From an archaeon (GTDB lineage Archaea; Altiarchaeota; Altiarchaeia; IMC4; QMZM01): a stretch of DNA of 5,094 nucleotides. The stretch is taken from positions 1-5,094 of the forward strand of contig JAOZNG010000093.1 of the NCBI GenBank assembly GCA_029933895.1. Direction: 5' to 3'. Both the position numbers and the translations under genes were made by a program. Below the pieces are notes generated by a model. It was given only the letters and a program-made list of their open reading frames with translations. It searched no databases and had not been told where the DNA came from. Positions 1-5,087 of the stretch are shown piece after piece (position 1 is the first letter of the stretch; each line of letters begins with the position of its first letter).

Positions 1-48
1 CTGGGGGTGGAGGTGGAGTTCTCACACCCACATAACAGGACAGGAATG

Positions 49-78
49 GAGGGGCATTAAAAAATCTTTTCGCCCCTT
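49..78. repeat. Small imperfect inverted repeat in the downstream intergenic region
   Basis: AGGGGC at 50-55 pairs with GCCCCT at 72-77 (plus a possible G-T pair at 49/78), with an inner AAAA/TTTT stem around a short loop. It lies between the end of the large gene and the left window edge. It may be a terminator element for a convergent plus-strand gene whose last codons could be in 1-60, but it lacks a clean T run after the stem on either strand. Confidence 0.3.
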
Positions 79-136
79 ACATAGAAGGATGTCTTCTTAA
101 ATATCATATATGCCGGAAAGAGCCAAATGTGTTGTC

Positions 137-187
137 TAAAAAAGAATGAGGAAAGAGTAAAAAAGAAAAATAAAGAGGAGGGGGGAG
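137..187 (-). terminator. T-rich archaeal-type terminator of the surface-protein gene
   Basis: Directly after the TGA at 188-190 the minus strand turns pyrimidine-rich, then carries an interrupted T tract at 174-159 (TTTATTTTTCTTTTTT) and a second T6 run at 143-138. Oligo-T tracts without a strong stem are the usual archaeal termination signal. I see no stable short hairpin immediately before them. Confidence 0.6.
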
Positions 188-3100
188 TCAGAGCTCTTCT
201 TCCAGTTCTTCCTCTTCCCACAACTCCTCTTCTTCCTCTAAAGCCTTCTCCTCTTCACCTCCACCGGAGGTTGGAACCTCCTTCACGACTTCCTTCTCTA
301 TCACCTTAACCTCCCCCCCTCCCTTCTTCAGGTATATTAAAATCTCTAGCAGTATCACTATTATCAATAAGACCAGCAATATCAGATTGTAATTTTGTAC
401 GGTCTTGTTCTCGTCTTTCAGCTCCCCGGTCTTCTCTTCTATGCTCTGATCCACGTCTGATAGCTCATCTATTATCGTATCCAGTGTCGCTAATGCTTGA
501 AGCGTCGTGGCTAACTCGTCAAATCTCTCCCCAGCGCTCTCATTCACCTCCTCCAACCGCCCTATGAGGTTCTCCACAGCATCCGCCAGCCTTAAACTCT
601 CAGTGGTGTTGAAGCCTATTAGGTATTCCCTCAGGTCATCAAGCCTCGTCCTAAGCTCGCTCATAGACGCATCGTTTACGTTCCTTATGAGGTCGCCTGT
701 AGCCTCGATAGCCGCCAATATCTGCTCCCTGCCCTCTGTGTTGTTCTGCCACATGTCGTGAAGATAAGAAGATATCATCGTCAGGTTCTCCAATGTTGCC
801 TCTCTGAAGTCTATTATCATCTCTTCTATATCGCTGAGGTGTCCGTGGAGTGTGGCGTTTACTACCTCCATGTACATCCTAAGTTCAAGCGTCATCAATC
901 CTACGTACTCCTTCAGAGCTGTCACATTCTCCTCCATCTCCGCCTCAAGCTCTCCTATCCTTGTCCTCAGAATGTCCAATGTATAATTGAGTCTATCCGA
1001 AAGATAGCTCCTCGCATATTCAATGCTCCCGTTGAAGCCATCCCACATGTCCTCTATTTTACTGATAATCTCTGCTGTATCTGAGGATGAGGTATAGTTG
1101 TAATCATCCCAGAAATCCTCAACCAATGCTCTTATGGACACCTCGAGAGAAGCTATCCTGGATATTATACTGCCCGTATTCGTAGCCTCCGTCACATTGT
1201 AATCAAGCCAGAAGGACTGTATCAGTGCCCTCAATGAAGAGTCCATAGCATCTATCCTGTTGAGTATCTGAGTGAGTGCTGAGGATATCTGAGCGCGTAG
1301 TGTGCTGTTCATCCCATCTATCTTCGCCGTAAGATTCCTCTCCACACTCTCCAGCTTACTTGTCAGGTTGCTCTCCATCCTAGATAGCCTAACAAGAATC
1401 TCTCCCAGCAAAGCTGCGGAGGAGCTGTTCAGATAGCCCAAGTCGTTCTGAAGTGCCTTGACCCTTTGAAGAATCTCTTCCACCGTCATATTGAGATTAT
1501 CTATCTTCTGTTCAATGCTGTCTACCGTGGCCTCTATGTCATTTAAATCCAGAAGCGGCCACGGGTCGCTAGCGTCTGGAATCCCGTCGTTGTCATCATC
1601 CGTATCGGCGTTGTCTCCTGTTCCATCGCCATCATAATCGGCCCACTCCGTCGAATCATACGGAAAGGCATCTATTAAGTCCTCCACACCATCTCCGTCG
1701 TCATCCCTGTCTAATAGGTCCCCGGTGCCGTCGCCGTCATAATCCCTATCTGCCATCACTACAAGCTCGTCGGGATACTTGTTGTAATTGGAGGCCTCGT
1801 CAAACACATAAAGCTCATATGTGTAGATCTGACCCAATGTCACATTCATGTCCACGTACTCCATGGTGGTGTTCAGCGTCGTGTATCTCATATTGTCATT
1901 TCTAAATATTGCATAGCCCGCAACGTCCCCGGATGTGGAGAGCGTCCAGTTCAGCTTTATGTACCCTTGCGAGGTGACCCTAGCTGCAAAGCCCCCCGGA
2001 GCGTCCGGAGCTTTTCTATCCTCCGGAACTGCGCTTTGAGGAGCAGAGTACTCCGAATAGTTGGGCACCTCATCGTAGGTCCTCACTCTGATGTAATACT
2101 TCTGACCATCTGTAAGGCCGCTTATTTTCGCATCGTGATAGTGGTCGCCTGTATATGTTATGTTCTGACTGTATGTCCAGGGACCTCTCTCGGTGGTTGA
2201 ATAATAAATCTCAAAACCCTTCACATCATGAGCATCATAAGCGCGTATACTCGCTACTAATGTCCCCTCCTCCCCATAGGGGGAATAAATAGAGAGATAT
2301 AATGATGAGAAAGAGGGTCTTGAGGTCTCCTCTCCATACCAGGCATAAACCACACCCTCATTGCTATTATTTGCATAGGCACCGGCGACCACGTCACTTA
2401 AAGTGTCGCCGTTGAAATCCCCGCAGATTACAGCATAGCCGAGCCAGTTGATTCCCATCCGATATCTCCAGCTATATGGTTCAATAAGAAAAGCACCACT
2501 TCCTCTGTGAATGTAGACCGCACTTCTGCTATAGGTGGGAGCATCGTCAAGAGGTGAGCCTACAAGAAGGTCATCATAGCCGTCACCGTCCACATCCCCG
2601 GCGGAAATGCTAGAATATGCATACTCCCTGCTCTCCTTGTTGACAATGTACTGATATAAATACTGACCTTGGCGGAAAATGTGAACTCTTCCGTAATTGG
2701 TGCCCCCCTCGCTATAGAGGGGAGCCCCCGCAGCTAGGTCATCATACCCGTCGCCGTCAAAATCGCCAAAGGCAAGGGAGCGTCCCATTAATTCCCAATC
2801 AACTCTCCCAGAATGGACTGTTCTCAGTGTTGGCCCGGCTGATGAACCTCTATAGAAGAATACTTTCCCCCGACTCGTGCCTCCCGCATTTGCATAGGGC
2901 GCTCCGATTGCAATATCACTGTAGTCGTCACTATCGGTCTTTCCAGTCGCTATAGCATAACCAAAATATGCACTCGCCTCATCGTTTCCTACAGAATACC
3001 ATGAATAAACCGCTGTCAGTCCCCAGGGGGTTCCATAATATAGCCCGGCCCATCCCGCATCTGTATTTGAGGTATCGTAATAAGGTGCTCCTACAAGAAG

Positions 3101-4927
3101 GTCATCGTAGCCGTCGCCGTTCACATCTCCGGATGCCAATGAATAGCCGAAGTTCGCGTTCGCTTGATTGGGTCCAGATGTTGAGAGGGACGGCGTGGAG
3201 GATACACCGCTTGATGAGCCGTAGTGCACCCTAACCAACCCGGCATCTGTATTTGCTGTATCATAGTATGGCGCTCCTACCGCTATATCGTCATAGCCGT
3301 CACCGTTGAAATCCCCTGCGGCAAGTGACCATCCAAGGCATGCTCCGTTCTGAATGGGACCGGGAACAAACCAGGAAGCCGTGGTGGAGATGCCTGAGGC
3401 GGAACCCCTGTAGATAAGCACCCTTCCCTCATCTGTATTGGTGCCGTCATAATACGGAGCGCCAACTGCGAGGTCAAGGTAGCCGTCTCCGTCGAAATCT
3501 CCCTTTGCAAGGCAATATCCGAAGGACGCTCCACTCTGTGCGGGACCCCTAGAGGTCCAGTCCACAGTGGTTGATATAAAGGTTCCGTAAAAGAGGTAGA
3601 CAGCTCCTCGTCCCGAATTGTACATATACGCCCCAACTACAAGGTCGTCTATACCGTCGCCACTCACGTCCGGATATTCAGGAGCGAGACCTCCTCCAAA
3701 ATACTCCCCTGCAGTTCCGCCCACACAGGTCCATTCAGACTGACCCCGAAGGGACGTGTGATTCCCCAAGAAAACATAGACCTTGCCAGCGTTGGTCTGG
3801 GCACCGTAGTCATACTGATAGGCTCCAATTGCTATATCAAGGAATCCATCACCGTTGAAGTCTCCGCTCCCAAGGGCCCAACCAAAGTAAATGTTCGACT
3901 GGGGTTCACCATTCGCATACCAGTCAGGAGTTGTATAAGTGCCGGAATTCTTTCCACCAAGGTATACCTCAACCCTGCCCCGAGATGAAAAACCCCCGGA
4001 GGTGTAGTATGGTTCCCCGAGGATGATCTCGGCTTTACCGTTGTTGTTCACGTCCTTTAACAGTATTGCACGAACTGAAGAAGAGCCTCCGAAGGTCCAG
4101 GTGGGCGTCGCGGGTAGAGCTGAGGAGCCCCCTTTGAAGACGCATCCGCTGGAAGAACTTGAGACGGCGAGGTCATCTACCCCATCCCCATCGTAGTCGC
4201 CCACACCTATCGCTCTTCCACAGTACCAGGATGCGCTGTTGGGGCTATAAGTCCAGTTGGGGTTTGTCGGCGGACCGCTCCTTGAACCGTAATAGACGTA
4301 GACCCTGCCGCAATTGGTGTACGTGCTGTTGTCATAATCGGGGGCGCTCACAATCACGTCGCCGTATCCGTCACCGTTAACGTCCCCTATAGCAACGTCA
4401 TAGCCGTAGTGAGCATTGGCCTGGTCATCGCCGGACGATGTCCATTGCGGGTTTGAATTCAGGCCCAGCGCCGAGCCGTAGTAAAGCAGGGCTCTGCCGG
4501 CATCAGCGTTGGTAGTATCGTACCTGTACGCCCCCACAAGAAGGTCATCGTAGCCGTCGCCGTTGACATCTCCCATGGCTACGGAAGATCCAAAGTATTC
4601 ATTGCTCTGATCATCTGGAGTGATTATCCCGGGGAGAGTGGGTCCGCCGATGTTGGAGGCTATGTAAAGATAGACCGCTCCAACGTTTGTATAGGAAAAT
4701 GTGTCATACGCTCGTGCACCAACCGCCAGGTCAATAACTCCATCGTCGTTCACGTCGCCGAAGGCGAGGTCGTAGCCCAATTGGGCAAAGGTTGTAGCGG
4801 AGGTCATAGAGTAATCTAGAGTTACACCTTCAGCGCTTCTCTCCTTATCCAAGGCTGGAAAGAATCCCAGCCAGCCCACAAAAACCATAACGCAAACCAT
4901 CATGAGAACAAACATTTTACTTCTCAT
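188..4927 (-). CDS. Large membrane-anchored surface protein: FG-GAP double propeller, FN3, TSP3-like, coiled-coil stalk, C-terminal TM
   Basis: A 1,579-residue protein of no recognised name. Its order is signal peptide (1 to about 25), fourteen FG-GAP repeats (about 47-866), two FN3-like domains (about 870-968 and 973-1059), an Asp-rich TSP3-like segment (1060-1127), coiled coil (about 1128-1510), a transmembrane helix (about 1514-1533) and an acidic tail (1534-1579). This predicts a type I membrane protein with about 1,490 residues outside the cell and 46 inside. FG-GAP propellers typically mediate adhesion or ligand binding, so a cell-surface binding role is inferred; no catalytic motif is visible. 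The ATG at 4927 is the first start after an in-frame TAA at 4979-4981 and gives a basic n-region (RSK). A start at Met5 would lose those charges. Mature cysteines are few (seven) and none lies after residue 835. The helix carries a Glu (1528) near its cytoplasmic end. No frameshift or internal stop is seen, and the gene is apparently monocistronic within the window. Confidence 0.96.
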   Translation of the reverse strand: MRSKMFVLMMVCVMVFVGWLGFFPALDKERSAEGVTLDYSMTSATTFAQLGYDLAFGDVNDDGVIDLAVGARAYDTFSYTNVGAVYLYIASNIGGPTLPGIITPDDQSNEYFGSSVAMGDVNGDGYDDLLVGAYRYDTTNADAGRALLYYGSALGLNSNPQWTSSGDDQANAHYGYDVAIGDVNGDGYGDVIVSAPDYDNSTYTNCGRVYVYYGSRSGPPTNPNWTYSPNSASWYCGRAIGVGDYDGDGVDDLAVSSSSSGCVFKGGSSALPATPTWTFGGSSSVRAILLKDVNNNGKAEIILGEPYYTSGGFSSRGRVEVYLGGKNSGTYTTPDWYANGEPQSNIYFGWALGSGDFNGDGFLDIAIGAYQYDYGAQTNAGKVYVFLGNHTSLRGQSEWTCVGGTAGEYFGGGLAPEYPDVSGDGIDDLVVGAYMYNSGRGAVYLFYGTFISTTVDWTSRGPAQSGASFGYCLAKGDFDGDGYLDLAVGAPYYDGTNTDEGRVLIYRGSASGISTTASWFVPGPIQNGACLGWSLAAGDFNGDGYDDIAVGAPYYDTANTDAGLVRVHYGSSSGVSSTPSLSTSGPNQANANFGYSLASGDVNGDGYDDLLVGAPYYDTSNTDAGWAGLYYGTPWGLTAVYSWYSVGNDEASAYFGYAIATGKTDSDDYSDIAIGAPYANAGGTSRGKVFFYRGSSAGPTLRTVHSGRVDWELMGRSLAFGDFDGDGYDDLAAGAPLYSEGGTNYGRVHIFRQGQYLYQYIVNKESREYAYSSISAGDVDGDGYDDLLVGSPLDDAPTYSRSAVYIHRGSGAFLIEPYSWRYRMGINWLGYAVICGDFNGDTLSDVVAGAYANNSNEGVVYAWYGEETSRPSFSSLYLSIYSPYGEEGTLVASIRAYDAHDVKGFEIYYSTTERGPWTYSQNITYTGDHYHDAKISGLTDGQKYYIRVRTYDEVPNYSEYSAPQSAVPEDRKAPDAPGGFAARVTSQGYIKLNWTLSTSGDVAGYAIFRNDNMRYTTLNTTMEYVDMNVTLGQIYTYELYVFDEASNYNKYPDELVVMADRDYDGDGTGDLLDRDDDGDGVEDLIDAFPYDSTEWADYDGDGTGDNADTDDDNDGIPDASDPWPLLDLNDIEATVDSIEQKIDNLNMTVEEILQRVKALQNDLGYLNSSSAALLGEILVRLSRMESNLTSKLESVERNLTAKIDGMNSTLRAQISSALTQILNRIDAMDSSLRALIQSFWLDYNVTEATNTGSIISRIASLEVSIRALVEDFWDDYNYTSSSDTAEIISKIEDMWDGFNGSIEYARSYLSDRLNYTLDILRTRIGELEAEMEENVTALKEYVGLMTLELRMYMEVVNATLHGHLSDIEEMIIDFREATLENLTMISSYLHDMWQNNTEGREQILAAIEATGDLIRNVNDASMSELRTRLDDLREYLIGFNTTESLRLADAVENLIGRLEEVNESAGERFDELATTLQALATLDTIIDELSDVDQSIEEKTGELKDENKTVQNYNLILLVLLIIVILLEILIYLKKGGGEVKVIEKEVVKEVPTSGGGEEEKALEEEEELWEEEELEEEL
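191..328 (-). other. Acidic cytoplasmic tail
   Basis: Residues 1534-1579. After KKGGG comes an alternating charged/hydrophobic stretch (KVIEKEVVKEVPT), a GGG hinge, then a Glu-dominated end in which 15 of the last 22 residues are Glu, interrupted by Leu and one Trp (W1570). No kinase, HAMP or other signalling domain is present and the tail is too short for one. It could dock a cytoplasmic partner or simply keep the end soluble; the sequence does not decide. Confidence 0.8.
329..388 (-). other. Transmembrane helix
   Basis: Residues about 1514-1533, NLILLVLLIIVILLEILIY, are almost purely Leu/Ile/Val and are followed by KKGGG as a stop-transfer signal. With the N-terminal signal peptide this gives an outside N-terminus and inside C-terminus. 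Glu1528 within the helix is unusual and could sit at the cytoplasmic boundary or contact another subunit. There is no sortase or PGF-CTERM-like sorting motif, so anchoring is by this helix. Confidence 0.92.
398..892 (-). other. Lower helical stalk (irregular coiled coil)
   Basis: Residues about 1346-1510. Strongly helix-forming, rich in Glu, Leu, Ile, Asp and Arg, with no proline. Hydrophobic positions continue but the register is less regular than above, with shifts around residues 1345-1395 and Gly or Asn-rich spots (IGFNTT at 1437). Sequons lie at N1357, N1381, N1395, N1440, N1462 and N1507. It leads directly into the membrane helix, so it is the membrane-proximal part of the stalk. Confidence 0.7.
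893..1411 (-). repeat. Hendecad (11-residue) coiled-coil stalk
   Basis: Residues 1173-1345. Counting in elevens from L1173, the first, fifth and ninth positions are hydrophobic in nearly every unit. The fifth is hydrophobic or aromatic in 15 of 15 units, the ninth in 13 of 15 and the first in 12 of 15. Examples are L1173/I1177/L1181, M1184/L1188/L1192, V1195/L1199/I1203 and M1206/L1210/I1214. A 4-4-3 spacing is the signature of hendecad coiled coils, which run straight or slightly right-handed rather than left-handed. The known archaeal example is the tetrabrachion stalk. Polar exceptions cluster at E1247/N1250 and S1280/D1283. Confidence 0.75.
1043..1240 (-). repeat. 33-residue tandem duplication inside the stalk
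   Basis: Residues 1230-1262 and 1263-1295 align without gaps and share 15 of 33 residues. Landmarks are S-[LI]-R-A-L, F-W-x-D-Y-N-x-T and I-I-S-[RK]-I. The unit equals exactly three hendecads, so the duplication keeps coiled-coil register. Each copy carries an N-x-T sequon (N1244, N1277) and a polar break in the core one turn later. Confidence 0.85.
1412..1546 (-). other. Heptad coiled coil, upper stalk
   Basis: Residues about 1128-1172. From I1131 to L1166 the hydrophobic residues fall on a strict 4-3 spacing without a miss: I1131, V1135, I1138, I1142, L1145, V1149, I1152, V1156, L1159, L1163, L1166. The remaining positions are mainly charged or polar. This is a canonical heptad coiled coil of about five turns and implies oligomerisation just below the calcium segment. 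Sequons lie at N1146 and N1167, off the core positions. Confidence 0.85.
1547..1750 (-). other. Asp-rich thrombospondin type 3-like calcium-binding segment
   Basis: Residues 1060-1127. Consecutive D-x-D-G-D-G-xx-D loops: DYDGDGTGD at 1062, DDDGDGVED at 1075, DYDGDGTGD at 1097 and DDDNDGIPD at 1110, with the typical DAFPYDSTEWA insertion between. This is the TSP3 pattern common in secreted archaeal and marine bacterial proteins. A dockerin is less likely because the loops follow one another without the dockerin helices. Calcium would rigidify the joint between the beta domains and the helical stalk. Confidence 0.85.
1751..2011 (-). other. Fibronectin type III-like domain 2
   Basis: Residues about 973-1059. 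It starts with the typical FN3 entry APDAPGGFAARVTSQG followed by KLNW, the conserved Trp strand. It then has GDVAGYAIFRN and QIYTYELYVFDEASN, the standard Y-x-V/Y-x-AxD core, ending at DELVVMAD. Sequons occur at N993, N1019 and N1028. Together with the preceding domain it forms a short two-domain neck before the calcium segment. Confidence 0.82.
2024..2320 (-). other. Fibronectin type III-like domain 1
   Basis: Residues about 870-968. Beta-rich sequence with FN3 hallmarks: a strand with VKGFEIYYS, the SGLTDGQKYYIRVRTYD segment matching the conserved L-xxx-Y-x-V/I-R-V-xAYD strand pair, and a closing SAPQSAVPED edge. The N-terminal edge is atypical for FN3 (LYLSIYSPYGEEG), so an Ig-like fold is the alternative. 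Sequons occur at N922 and N956. It likely acts as a spacer between the propellers and the stalk. Confidence 0.75.
2330..3562 (-). repeat. FG-GAP repeats 8-14 (predicted second beta-propeller)
   Basis: Residues about 456-866 hold seven more repeats, with calcium loops starting at residues 477, 539, 601, 663, 722, 778 and 837. Repeats 8-10 are the most regular in the protein (GDFNGDGYDD or GDVNGDGYDD followed by GAPYYDT and NTDAG). Repeat 11 has lost the first Asp (KTDSDDYSD). Repeat 14 has lost the loop Gly (DFNGDTLSD), so these sites may not bind calcium. No obvious linker separates repeats 7 and 8 apart from a slightly short 57-residue interval, so the two-propeller division rests on the count of fourteen and is an inference. 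Confidence 0.88.
3563..4789 (-). repeat. FG-GAP repeats 1-7 (predicted first beta-propeller)
   Basis: Residues about 47-455 hold seven repeats of the pattern F/Y-G-x5-GD-x-NGDG-xx-D-xxxG-A, the FG-GAP/integrin-alpha blade with a calcium-binding Asp loop. The loops start at residues 58, 120, 182, 244, 292, 356 and 420. Spacing is 62, 62, 62, 48, 64 and 64 residues. Repeat 4 lacks the usual GAPxYD and NxG stretch after its loop, having a Ser run (SSSSSG) instead, which explains the 48-residue interval. Repeat 5 has a weakened loop (DVNNNGKAE). Repeat 7 has a modified approach (PEYPDVSGDG). Seven blades is the known number for an integrin-type propeller, so this half can close as one domain. Only two clear N-x-S/T sequons (N200, N224) and a third at N389 occur here. 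Confidence 0.88.
4853..4927 (-). other. Signal peptide
   Basis: Residues 1 to about 25. A short basic n-region (R2, K4) is followed by an uninterrupted hydrophobic stretch rich in Met, Val and Phe (residues 5-25), then a charged segment beginning LDKER. Cleavage is plausible after Ala25, or less likely after Ala32. There is no lipobox: the only Cys here (C12) sits inside the hydrophobic core, so a lipoprotein is unlikely. It directs Sec-type export, consistent with calcium-binding repeats starting directly afterwards. Confidence 0.85.
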
Positions 4928-5018
4928 GCAAGACCCATCCTGTGCATAGCTTGGTTGTAAAAAATAATCGGAGATATTTTATTTTTTTCCTTAGATACCC
5001 CATTTTTGTTTCTATAGC

Positions 5019-5026
5019 AATATAAA
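5019..5026 (-). promoter_or_regulatory. Candidate TATA box of the surface-protein gene
   Basis: TTTATATT on the minus strand, close to the archaeal TATA consensus, lies about 92 bases before the start codon. It predicts transcription starting near 4995-5000 and a leader of roughly 70 bases. The adjacent BRE position is not purine-rich, which weakens it. A second AT-rich stretch at about 4972-4988 (AAATAAAATATC) would give a shorter leader of about 20-25 bases. No Shine-Dalgarno sequence of GGAGG type precedes the ATG; the nearest purine run is AGGATGGG, ending 6 bases before it. Confidence 0.4.
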
Positions 5027-5041
5027 GAGCTATTGAATCAT

Positions 5042-5087
5042 AAAAAAGATAACATTCAGACGGGTTCCTTTCACAAGTCCCGCCTGA
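5042..5087 (-). terminator. GNRA-capped hairpin plus T6 run, possible terminator of an upstream minus-strand gene
   Basis: On the minus strand TCAGGCGGG (5087-5079) pairs with CCCGTCTGA (5064-5056) as nine pairs, one of them G-U. Inside, CTT/AAG forms a short second stem capped by GTGA, a GNRA-type loop. T6 follows at 5047-5042, eight bases after the stem. The G-U pair becomes an A-C mismatch on the plus strand, so the structure favours minus-strand RNA. It most likely ends a transcript entering from beyond the right edge. Confidence 0.4.

Noticed and set aside
1..60. Possible end of a plus-strand gene entering from the left edge
   Set aside because: Frame 1 is open from base 1 to a TAA at 58-60, but the other two plus frames are also open from the edge for 10 and over 30 codons. 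The reading frame cannot be chosen and no domain is visible.
127..309. Plus-strand open frame of 60 codons
   Set aside because: Pro/Leu/Ser-rich translation is the antisense of the Glu-rich tail codons plus the terminator tract; no ribosome binding site or domain is seen.
507..1084. Plus-strand open frames at 507-761 and 758-1084
   Set aside because: They lie wholly antisense to the coiled-coil coding sequence, whose protein has clear heptad/hendecad structure. Their translations show no domain, and they are open because of the repetitive composition of the real gene.
1547..1750. Dockerin domain in the Asp-rich segment
   Set aside because: Dockerins pair two calcium loops with helices and a set spacing. 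Here loops follow closely with the DAFP and TEWADYDGDG signatures of TSP3-like repeats.
1967..4380. Plus-strand open frames at 1967-2200, 2968-3234, 3758-3988 and 4159-4380, and a minus-strand frame at 3283-3636
   Set aside because: All lie inside the FN3 or FG-GAP coding region in other frames. Their sequences are shadows of the repeated calcium-loop codons and have no independent start signals or recognisable motifs.
2330..4789. CRISPR-like regularly spaced DNA repeats
   Set aside because: The periodic similarity of roughly 170-190 bases comes from FG-GAP protein repeats in one open frame. The conserved parts vary at codon level and there are no short unique spacers.
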